This document shows positions 16,241-23,690 of a stretch of 38,705 bases of DNA, piece after piece. The stretch covers positions 1 through 38,705 of the forward strand of contig CALWAS010000016.1 of assembly GCA_944375905.1 (NCBI GenBank), written 5' to 3'. Position numbers and translations under genes: made by a program. This stretch comes from an uncultured Bacilli bacterium (GTDB lineage: Bacteria; Bacillota_I; Bacilli_A; RFN20; CAG-826). How positions within the stretch are numbered: position 1 is the first letter of the stretch; each line of letters begins with the position of its first letter. The notes beneath the pieces were generated by a model. The model saw only the letters and a list, made by a program, of their open reading frames with translations. It had not been told where the DNA came from and did not search any database.

Positions 16241-18859
16241 ATGAAGAAAGCGATTCTTGGGGGCATTGGCTTTGCTCTGTTTGGATTGGCCCTTTCTGGC
16301 ATTTATATTGGCAACGACGCCATCCAAGTTTCAGCCGCCGATGAATATTCGGTTACGTTCGATTGTACTAATGAAACTACATTTACTTCGATTAATAACG
16401 GTTTGACGAGCACAAGTCAGGGAGTCAAAGTTGATTTTTTGAAAAGCTCTTCACCCAATGCCCCCGTTTATAACAAAAAGAGCGCTGAAATCCGTATGTA
16501 TTCAGGCGGAAGCGTGCTCAATATTTCCTCACTGGATGGGTTAGAAATTTCCTCTGTTAGCTTCGTTGGAAGTCAAGACAGCGGAAGCAATAAAATTTCT
16601 TGGGCGAATAATTTTTCATGCAGCAATAACGACTTCGTTAAGGATTCTTCTGGCAAAAAATGGACATGTGAATCGGGGAGCTATTCGTCAATTTCTTTTT
16701 CAACGTCTGGTTCTTCCGGGCACCTCAAATTCCATGAAATAACCGTTAATCTAATGGATCCTTCAAGCGGCGCCGCAATTTCATCATTTGAAGCTACTAC
16801 TTCCGATGACGCCTACGCTTCTGGCCAGACGCTTTCTGAAGAAGACATAATTGTAACTGGCGAAAAAGTTGATGGCAGTGAAATTGAAAGGTCAGACTAT
16901 TCTCTTGAAATCGGTTATCTGGAGGAAGGCGAATTTCTCCCCGAAGATCAATTTGTGTGGGGCGAAACCCCGCTTGATCCTATTTACAATAATGTTAGGG
17001 TAACTTCGCTCCTCCCGACGACGGAAGGCGGCAGCGAATTCTTCGTCGTCGACGTTCCCGTTAATGTCGTCGAACCTGAGTCGATCGAAATCCATGGCGA
17101 CATGACCATAAAGGATTACACGTCGCTATCTACTCAGTGGGATTTTACAGGCCTTAGTGTCGTTGCTATGCCCGGTGAAATTGATGTAACCGATGAAGCA
17201 GAATTCCTTGGCGATCCGGAAGTTCCCTCTGTCGGCACCGATAATTTACTTGTTTATGCTTTCTTCGGCGATTTCGATGCTCAAATTGAAATCGATGGAA
17301 TTGTCGTAAAGGAGCTTTTGAAGGTAAGGGAATCCTTCGAAATGACATTTGCTAGCCTCGCAACGCAGAGCACAAGCGAGGCAACATGGGCCGATTCCAC
17401 AGGAAACATCAATGTCGAGTGGCTTAAAAATGGCGGGAGCGCGATTGCTGATTACGATGAAATTCGTTTTTATGCGAAGCATACAATGAAATTCACTTCA
17501 CAAAGCGGATATGAGTTGGAATATATCTCGCTCGATCTTGCGAGCAGCAACAATGACTATGCCAACGGCATTAACTACAATGGCTCTGAACTTGACGGCT
17601 CTTTAGGGAAGGATGACGTGAGGGTCTATCCTAACGATGAAGGATTGATTTCTCTTGAAGCTAAAGAACAAGTTAGATTCGATAAAATCACCGTTTATTA
17701 CTTCCACTACGAAGAGAAAATTTTCTATGATCGTATTGAGGTAACAAAGCTGCCGACGAAGACGGCTTTCGTTGTCGGTGACACGTTTGATTGGAGCGGA
17801 ATCGAGGTCACTGCCTTTGGGAGCGGCGCAGAGAAGGTCTATTCGGAAAGTGACCTGGTTATCGACCCGGCTGATGGAACGAAAATCGATGAATCTTTCA
17901 TAGGTGAAGGAAAGACCGCGACGGTGAAACTTGCTGACTATGGTGATGAGCTATCCACCACGTTCGATTATTCGGTTTCTGAGCCTAGCTACATAACTTT
18001 CAATGCGATAGATGACGAGAGTGAGCTCATGATTGGAGACCATGTCGTCTTTTTGGAACCTGATGGCGAATACTACACGATGCAGTATGACTCCGAATCT
18101 AATAGGCTTCCAGGGACTAGTAATACTGGTTCTATGGTCTCTGACAGCGGTTTGACCCTAATGGAGCCGTTAAACGGAGCGCCGTTTGTCGTTTCCGCCG
18201 GGTCGGAAGTTGGCACGCTCTCTTTCTACTGTGAAGGCGAGGGATATCTGGCTTTAGGCGGAAAAGGGAAGATTTCCTTTACCGATATGCCGAACGAGTC
18301 TTCCTCTTGGGTACTGATGCCAAAAGAAGACTCCGACAAGTTTGAAGCCTTCGAAATGGCGCCTGTTTCAGATTCCGATTGGCGCCTGCAGTGGAATGAC
18401 AACGGCCATTATCTTGCTTCTTATGAGAATACGCAAACGAATGTCTCGATTGCCAAACTCGATGCAACGCCGAATGAACAGATTGCGACTTTTGCCGATT
18501 ACATGAATTCTTTCAACCTTCCTGAAGGCGAAAATACATGCGGAAAATACTTCCCAATTGCCAAGGATGTATATCTGAATCGTTTAAGCGACGAGGCCAA
18601 ATCCCTTTGGTTGGACATTGACGTGGCTGAAGCTGCTGAAACCGATCTTGGCCAAGCCAAGCTTCGTTATGAAGCCTGGGCCCGAGCCCTTGGCAAAAAT
18701 CCCTACGATGAGATTTCCTCTAGTGGTGCCGCGCTTGTTCCTGACCAGGGGAATGATGACGTTGTCATCTACGCTCTTGCTGCGTCTGTTGCTCTTCTAT
18801 CCATCGGCGGGGCAGCCTTAGCCGTCTCTAACCGCAGGAGAAAGGGAACACATATCTAA
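16241..18859 (+). CDS. Surface protein 2: largest paralogue, Ig-like domains, C-terminal anchor
   Basis: An 872-residue secreted protein with a signal peptide (MKKAILGGIGFALFGLALSG...) and a beta-rich N-terminal domain. A second similar beta-rich domain lies at about 370-490. A clear Ig-like domain follows at about 500-585 (RIEVTKLPTKTAFVVGDTFD followed by WSGIEVTAF, the same pattern as in proteins 1 and 3). The helical module (FADYMNSFNLPEGENTCGKY..., one Cys, LSDEAKSLW, ending AKLRYEAWA) is at about 750-810. The C-terminal helix VIYALAASVALLSIGGAALA has the basic tail NRRRKGTHI. No sortase motif. Adhesion or glycan binding is plausible but unproven. Confidence 0.85.
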   Translation: MKKAILGGIGFALFGLALSGIYIGNDAIQVSAADEYSVTFDCTNETTFTSINNGLTSTSQGVKVDFLKSSSPNAPVYNKKSAEIRMYSGGSVLNISSLDGLEISSVSFVGSQDSGSNKISWANNFSCSNNDFVKDSSGKKWTCESGSYSSISFSTSGSSGHLKFHEITVNLMDPSSGAAISSFEATTSDDAYASGQTLSEEDIIVTGEKVDGSEIERSDYSLEIGYLEEGEFLPEDQFVWGETPLDPIYNNVRVTSLLPTTEGGSEFFVVDVPVNVVEPESIEIHGDMTIKDYTSLSTQWDFTGLSVVAMPGEIDVTDEAEFLGDPEVPSVGTDNLLVYAFFGDFDAQIEIDGIVVKELLKVRESFEMTFASLATQSTSEATWADSTGNINVEWLKNGGSAIADYDEIRFYAKHTMKFTSQSGYELEYISLDLASSNNDYANGINYNGSELDGSLGKDDVRVYPNDEGLISLEAKEQVRFDKITVYYFHYEEKIFYDRIEVTKLPTKTAFVVGDTFDWSGIEVTAFGSGAEKVYSESDLVIDPADGTKIDESFIGEGKTATVKLADYGDELSTTFDYSVSEPSYITFNAIDDESELMIGDHVVFLEPDGEYYTMQYDSESNRLPGTSNTGSMVSDSGLTLMEPLNGAPFVVSAGSEVGTLSFYCEGEGYLALGGKGKISFTDMPNESSSWVLMPKEDSDKFEAFEMAPVSDSDWRLQWNDNGHYLASYENTQTNVSIAKLDATPNEQIATFADYMNSFNLPEGENTCGKYFPIAKDVYLNRLSDEAKSLWLDIDVAEAAETDLGQAKLRYEAWARALGKNPYDEISSSGAALVPDQGNDDVVIYALAASVALLSIGGAALAVSNRRRKGTHI

Positions 18860-18870
18860 ATTGGTGAAAG

Positions 18871-18896
18871 GCCGCCTTTTGGGCGGCTTTCTATTT
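18871..18896 (+). terminator. Terminator after surface protein 2
   Basis: Stem GCCGCC / GGCGGC with a TTTTG loop, then TTTCTATTTG. Confidence 0.85.
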
Positions 18897-18999
18897 GTTT
18901 GGAGGAATTTAATTCTAAGAAAGGCAAAGCAAGGTTTGATCTCTGAAGCGGTGGAATCCATCCCTCAGAGTTGAGACAAGTTGACCCGACATCCGGCAG

Positions 19000-19089
19000 G
19001 GGCTTACGCCCGGGCCGCAACAATGTGACGACCTTCTTCTCGAGAGAAGGCGGGATCGCCTCCCGAACAAAAGGCACGGAGGAAAATTA
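19000..19089 (+). promoter_or_regulatory. Structured leader of surface protein 3
   Basis: Tandem hairpins GGGC-TTAC-GCCC (19000-19011), CTTCTC-GA-GAGAAG (19036-19049) and GGCG-GGAT-CGCC (19049-19060) precede CACGGAGGAAAATTA and the ATG. The layout parallels the leaders of surface proteins 1 and 2. Confidence 0.45.
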
Positions 19090-20817
19090 ATGAATGCAAA
19101 AAGCAAGCTCTTCCTAGGAGCAGCCATTCTAGGAATAGCGACTGCCGGCGCGGCGTTATCCATTGGGGAAACGGGCGCGGTTAAGGCCGATGCAGCCGGA
19201 GCCGTGTCGTACACCTACGATTTTGTTACAAATTTTGGAAGCTATGCTAGCAGCTGGAGTACCAGTTATGGCGAGCACATTGTCTCGTCTACTGTTTTAG
19301 GCAATGATCTACCTGCGGCAGAAGTTAAATTTGGGTCTGCAAATAAGCAGTCTAGCAATACTGCCATTGCGGATCGCCCTGTTTCTAAAATATCCGATAA
19401 CACTTTTACTCTTGACCCTGACACTGATTTACAGATTGCTTCTTTCACCCTCGTTTGCGCTCAGTGGAAAGAATTATCTGCAAGTTTCACGGTGTCAACT
19501 GCTACAGGGAAGGTTTTGACCCCGTCTTCATCCGATTCTTCTGCAATATTTGAAGAATCAGGAATTACTTGGGCTGTTGACGACATCGGTGTTCAATCGA
19601 TCAATTTTAACCAGACTAAGAACAATCAGGTTGGGTATTCAAAGATTGTTGTTTCGCTTGAGCCGTTAGAAACCATTGATTCTCTTGATCACATTTCTGT
19701 TTCTGCTCTTCCTACTAAAAATGAATACCAAGTCGGTGAAGCTTTCGATCCTTCCGGCATTTCTGTAGTTGGATATTCTGGAGCTGATGAAGAAAGCTCG
19801 GCATCATTTGTTCTTTCTGACCTCACATACAATCCTGCTGCCGGCTATGTCTTTGGCGAAGAAGATATCGGAAACAAGGAAATAGAAGTTACCGCCTCAT
19901 ACAATGGCCAAGAATATAAGACGACCTTTGATGTAAATGTAATTAGCGGCCCTGCGATTTCTCTTTTCTTTGGAAACGATGCCGGTCACGCCTTTCCTGG
20001 CACCGCTGACTATGTCTCTTCCTACAATGCATCGCGCGATTTCGAGGGCACTAGGACCAGCCTAATTGCATATGCGACCGGAAAGTATACATTCAAGGTG
20101 TATGACTATGATGATTGCATGACCATCGGGTCTTCCAGCAAATATGCTTCCGGCGTGCGTTTCAAGACCGGCATTCTTGCCGCAAATGGCAATGTTTTGA
20201 TTGAAAGGGTGGATTTACATGCCGCTAGCAATAACAACGGTGGGCATTCCAAACTAACAATTAAAATTGGCGATCAAGAATCCGACCAAATGAGCATTGA
20301 AGGCAATACTGAGCAAATTCTTTCCTTTACTCCTTCCAAAGAGTCCGTCGGCTCAGTTGATATCGTCTTTACTAATATTTACCAATCGATAAACATTTAT
20401 GGTATTGAGGTATGGCTTAAGCCGAGTAGCGATTCCGACGTTACAGCTGCTTATTCGTTCGCTCACGATCTTGAGCTTGTCGATAGCTGCAACAGCGAAG
20501 AATACGCCGCCATACTTGATGCCTACGATAAGTTGAGCCCGGCCCAGAAGAAAATCGCCAATGAAATCCTTCTCGACGACTATATCGATGACATGAACAG
20601 CCGCGAGACGATTGGAATTGGGTCGACCACCGTCCTTGAAAAAATCACTGCTATCGACAGCCGTCAGGCAACCGGCGCGAACGGATCGTTCATTCCCAAT
20701 GAATCGACCGCCGACAACACGCTCTATATTGTCCTTGGTACTGCTCTTGGCGCAGCCGCCCTCGCCATTGCCGCGGCCGTGATCATCAAGAAACGCGAAG
20801 CCAAGGCTAGCAAGTAA
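19090..20817 (+). CDS. Surface protein 3: signal peptide, Ig-like domain, C-terminal anchor
   Basis: A 575-residue secreted protein. Signal peptide MNAKSKLFLGAAILGIATAG, then a beta-rich domain (about 35-190), the Ig-like unit (about 197-285: HISVSALPTKNEYQVGEAFD then PSGISVVGY), and a second beta-rich domain. A C-terminal helical module contains one Cys (LVDSCNSEEY) and LSPAQKKIANE. The final helix TLYIVLGTALGAAALAIAAA has a KKREAKASK tail. GGAGG lies 7 nt before the ATG. It shares domain plan and C-terminal module with surface proteins 1 and 2, indicating a tandem family expansion; no function can be named. Confidence 0.85.
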   Translation: MNAKSKLFLGAAILGIATAGAALSIGETGAVKADAAGAVSYTYDFVTNFGSYASSWSTSYGEHIVSSTVLGNDLPAAEVKFGSANKQSSNTAIADRPVSKISDNTFTLDPDTDLQIASFTLVCAQWKELSASFTVSTATGKVLTPSSSDSSAIFEESGITWAVDDIGVQSINFNQTKNNQVGYSKIVVSLEPLETIDSLDHISVSALPTKNEYQVGEAFDPSGISVVGYSGADEESSASFVLSDLTYNPAAGYVFGEEDIGNKEIEVTASYNGQEYKTTFDVNVISGPAISLFFGNDAGHAFPGTADYVSSYNASRDFEGTRTSLIAYATGKYTFKVYDYDDCMTIGSSSKYASGVRFKTGILAANGNVLIERVDLHAASNNNGGHSKLTIKIGDQESDQMSIEGNTEQILSFTPSKESVGSVDIVFTNIYQSINIYGIEVWLKPSSDSDVTAAYSFAHDLELVDSCNSEEYAAILDAYDKLSPAQKKIANEILLDDYIDDMNSRETIGIGSTTVLEKITAIDSRQATGANGSFIPNESTADNTLYIVLGTALGAAALAIAAAVIIKKREAKASK

Positions 20818-20839
20818 TCTTGGTTCTTAGAAGGGAAGG

Positions 20840-20875
20840 GCTCTTGCCAAATCAACATGGCAGGAGCTCTTTTTT
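20840..20875 (+). terminator. Terminator after surface protein 3
   Basis: Stem GCTCTTGCCA / TGGCAGGAGC (one G-U) with an 8-nt loop, then TCTTTTTTC. Confidence 0.9.
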
Positions 20876-20963
20876 CGTAGCCGATATTCACTTCGTTATA
20901 TTATTTATAAATACTGATTTGTCATTTATTAATAAAAATCACTAATAAAATATGAGCATATCT

Positions 20964-20994
20964 TTGATAAAAATACTATTTTGGTATTTATAAT
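20964..20994 (+). promoter_or_regulatory. Promoter of ATPase/TOPRIM pair A
   Basis: TTGATA (20964-20969), a 19-nt spacer and TATAAT (20989-20994) in an AT-rich block, followed by GAAGGTGA and the ATG at 21010. Confidence 0.55.
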
Positions 20995-21009
20995 AGTGAA
21001 GGTGAATTT

Positions 21010-22275
21010 ATGAAACTTAAAGAGTTCTATATCGACGGCTTTCGAAACGTGGTGGATACGAGGCTGAAACTCGGCAATATCGTTTGCCTCGTATCGCCAA
21101 ACAATCTCGGTAAAAGCAACGTCCTAGACGGCTTTTTGTTCGGGCTCAATTTCATGCGGCGGGTCAATGAGCGATTCTCTTATTCGCCGGCCAACCAAGC
21201 AATGCCCCTTCTTAAAAGCAACTTCGGAAAGGATTTCGCCTTCGAGATGCTGCTCGAGGACGATTCGAGGGAAATAACTTACGGCTATTCGTTTTCCTGG
21301 GACAAAAAATTAAGCATCCCGAGTTCAATCAACAAGGAATACCTCAAGGTCAAAGAAGCGGGGGCCAGAAGGGCCAAGACCTATATCGATCGAGTGGAAG
21401 CGGAGCGTTTCCGCTACCTCTCGTCAAAAGACGCGAGCAAGATGAACTTCGCCCTCGTAAACAAGCAAACGTTGGCCGTCAATTTGCTATTTGGGCAAAG
21501 CAATGTCTTCTTTAACAAAATCATCGAGGAGCTTTTCAAGCCATCGGCCTTCATCGACCGGATTGGCGACCCCATTTTCTTTCCGGTGCTCGAGCTTTCG
21601 AGGCGGCCGCTCCCCGGGCAGCCCCCGCTTACCGAGCTATACAAAGGCATCGCCGATTTCATTTCCGCTTCGCCCGAGAAAAAATCCAATCTCGTCGAAG
21701 CCATTCAATCCTTCTTTCCCGACATCGAGGATATCGTGGCCGAAACCGGCGTCATGGTCTTCAACGGCTCGAATGCGCACTTCGAGAGACGGACTCCGAA
21801 TCCAGGGGAGGGCGAGATCGCCGTCGCCCAGGTAAAAAGCCGAAATCTCACGACGATGGTCGGCCTCGACATGATGTCAAACGGCTTTCGGAGGATTCTC
21901 GCGTTTTTGCTGCATGTCTTCGAGGCTCAGGACCGGGAAGGCGTCGTCCTTGCCATCGAAGAGCCGGAAAACGCAATCAATCCGTCTCTTCTATCTTCTT
22001 TTGTCGACTACATTTCGAGCATCAACGAGAACGCTTCCTTGATTCTTTCCTCCCATTCGCCGTTCATCGTCAACGGGCTCAAGCCTTCTTCCGTTTACGT
22101 CGGGGTTCCGAATGAAGACGGCACGGCTAGGTTCCGTTCGTTCAAGAAAGCCAAAGAAAATGCCCTCAACAACGATGCCGATGATTTCGACGTCGACGTC
22201 GGTACCTATATTTTCGATTTATTGGGCCGAAATGACGAAAACCAATCTAAATTGGATAGCTACCTAGAAAAATGA
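21010..22275 (+). CDS. ABC-type AAA ATPase, OLD/RloA-like (pair A, first gene)
   Basis: A 421-residue SMC/OLD-style ATPase. N-terminal FYIDGFRNVVDT is followed by the P-loop SPNNLGKSN (about 29-37). The C-terminal half has Walker B VVLAIEEPENAINPSLL and the switch His in LILSSHSPFIV. No TOPRIM or nuclease is fused to it; instead the next gene, overlapping by ATGA, encodes a TOPRIM-like protein. ATPase plus separate TOPRIM is the layout of RloA/RloB and PARIS AriA/AriB, and is a split form of OLD or Gabija GajA. These are anti-phage or abortive-infection systems, so a defence role is likely but inferred. AAGGTGA precedes the ATG. Confidence 0.85.
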   Translation: MKLKEFYIDGFRNVVDTRLKLGNIVCLVSPNNLGKSNVLDGFLFGLNFMRRVNERFSYSPANQAMPLLKSNFGKDFAFEMLLEDDSREITYGYSFSWDKKLSIPSSINKEYLKVKEAGARRAKTYIDRVEAERFRYLSSKDASKMNFALVNKQTLAVNLLFGQSNVFFNKIIEELFKPSAFIDRIGDPIFFPVLELSRRPLPGQPPLTELYKGIADFISASPEKKSNLVEAIQSFFPDIEDIVAETGVMVFNGSNAHFERRTPNPGEGEIAVAQVKSRNLTTMVGLDMMSNGFRRILAFLLHVFEAQDREGVVLAIEEPENAINPSLLSSFVDYISSINENASLILSSHSPFIVNGLKPSSVYVGVPNEDGTARFRSFKKAKENALNNDADDFDVDVGTYIFDLLGRNDENQSKLDSYLEK

Positions 22276-22871
22276 TCCGCCATAATCCACCCCACCATGT
22301 CATTCTTCTCGTCGAAGGCGAAAACGAGAGGATTTTCTATGGCGGATTGATCGATTTCCTGCGCGAGGAGAAGCGTATCGGAGAAGAAGTCAAGGTTGCG
22401 ATTCGCTCAGTGGACGGACTGCCCCGTTTCCAAAGCAAGGCAAAGGGGATCCTCAAGAATTTTGCCTTCAATAACGATGGTCGGATCGATGCTTTCCTTT
22501 GCTATGACAGCGATGCCCTAAAAGAACACGGCCTCACGTCTCAGAAAATGAAGGACCTCCTTGGTGCCTTAACGGGAATCCTAGACGGAAGGGGAAGTGT
22601 CAAAACAATCGTCGCCGAACCGAACCTCGAGCGATTTTTTCTCGAAGACCCGGAAGCTCTATCGCGCTTTCTAGGAATAAAAGCGGAACTTTGCCGGACG
22701 AACCCGGCAAGGGGACTTCGCGGAATCCAGGAACTATTCAGGAAAGCCGGCCGCTACTATGCCAAGAAATCAGCCAAAATAGAGAAACTCGTTTCCCTTT
22801 ACAACTTCGAAGGCTTCATCCGGCTAAATAGCAAATTGCTGAATCGGCTTCTCGTTTCCCTCAAAGGTTGA
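22272..22871 (+). CDS. TOPRIM/RloB-like protein (pair A, second gene)
   Basis: A 199-residue protein. The N-terminal strand ends in ILLVEGENER (Glu15) and the second acidic motif is LCYDSDA (Asp79, Asp81), the E...DxD set of a TOPRIM nuclease fold. Downstream, VAEPNLERFFLED sits where RloB proteins have the S/TNPxFExWLL signature. The ATG overlaps the ATPase stop codon (ATGA), implying a coupled two-subunit complex. Catalytic acidic residues are all present, so the protein could be an active metal-dependent nuclease. Its exact family (RloB PF13707, DUF4276 or DUF4435) cannot be decided by eye. Confidence 0.75.
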   Translation: MIRHNPPHHVILLVEGENERIFYGGLIDFLREEKRIGEEVKVAIRSVDGLPRFQSKAKGILKNFAFNNDGRIDAFLCYDSDALKEHGLTSQKMKDLLGALTGILDGRGSVKTIVAEPNLERFFLEDPEALSRFLGIKAELCRTNPARGLRGIQELFRKAGRYYAKKSAKIEKLVSLYNFEGFIRLNSKLLNRLLVSLKG

Positions 22872-22881
22872 ATCAATGATA

Positions 22882-22940
22882 TTTACTAACCCCCATTAAC
22901 TTTTATAATGGGATTGCCAATAAAGCCCCCTGAAGGGGGC
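22882..22940 (+). promoter_or_regulatory. Promoter and 5' hairpin of the ABC exporter operon
   Basis: TTTACT (22882-22887), a 16-nt spacer and TATAAT (22904-22909). Shortly after the expected transcript start comes a perfect hairpin GCCCCC-TGAA-GGGGGC (22925-22940) without a T run, then GAGGGGAG before the ATG at 22968. Confidence 0.6.
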
Positions 22941-22967
22941 GTTTATCGGTTGAGGGGAGCGTCATCC

Positions 22968-23672
22968 ATGAGCAAGATCGTCGTCAAAGAACTTACAAAG
23001 ATATACAACCAAGGCCAGCAGAACGAAGTGGTGGCCCTCAAGGGCGCGAGCTTCGAGATCGAGCCCGGTGAATTCGTGGTCATCCTTGGACCTTCGGGTG
23101 CCGGAAAAAGCACGCTTCTGAACATTCTCGGCGGCATGGATACGGCGACGAGCGGATCTTACCTCGTCGACGAAAAAGACGTCGCCAAATACAAGAGCCG
23201 GGACCTTGCGAGATTCCGCCGCCAGTCCGTCGGCTTCGTTTTCCAGTTTTACAACCTGATGCCGAATCTTACGGCACTTGAGAACGTCGAGCTTGCCTCC
23301 TCGGTCGCCAACGATCCGTTGGCCCCGCACGACGTCCTTACTTCTGTCGGACTCAAGGACAGGGAAGGGAATTTCCCGGCTCAGCTTAGCGGCGGCGAGC
23401 AGCAGCGTGTTGCCATAGCGCGAGCCATCGTCAAGAACCCCGAGCTATTGCTTTGCGACGAGCCGACCGGGGCGCTGGACAGCAAGACGGGCGGAAGCAT
23501 CATTTCCCTCCTTTCGAGCACGGCCAAGAAACTCAAGAAATCGGTCATCATCGTGACCCACAACTCGAAGATCGCCGACTGCGCCGAGCGGGTCATCCGC
23601 ATTGCCGACGGCGAGATCGTAAGCAATGCCGTCAATCCCAATCCGGTTCGCCCCGAAGACGTCGTTTGGTAA
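22968..23672 (+). CDS. ABC transporter ATPase, MacB/LolD type
   Basis: A 234-residue nucleotide-binding subunit. Walker A GPSGAGKST, Q-loop FVFQFYNLMPN, signature LSGGEQQR, Walker B LLLCDEPTGALD and H-loop VIIVTHN are all intact. The CDEPTGALD and FQFYNL wording is typical of the MacB/LolD/FtsE-like branch that works with FtsX-type permeases. The ATG at 22968 begins the MSKIVVKELTKIY strand; GAGGGGAG lies upstream. The permease gene follows after 18 nt. Likely substrates are peptides, lipoproteins or antimicrobial compounds, or the pair may do mechanotransmission; not resolvable here. Confidence 0.95.
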   Translation: MSKIVVKELTKIYNQGQQNEVVALKGASFEIEPGEFVVILGPSGAGKSTLLNILGGMDTATSGSYLVDEKDVAKYKSRDLARFRRQSVGFVFQFYNLMPNLTALENVELASSVANDPLAPHDVLTSVGLKDREGNFPAQLSGGEQQRVAIARAIVKNPELLLCDEPTGALDSKTGGSIISLLSSTAKKLKKSVIIVTHNSKIADCAERVIRIADGEIVSNAVNPNPVRPEDVVW

Positions 23673-23690
23673 TTCGAGGGGGCTTTTGCG

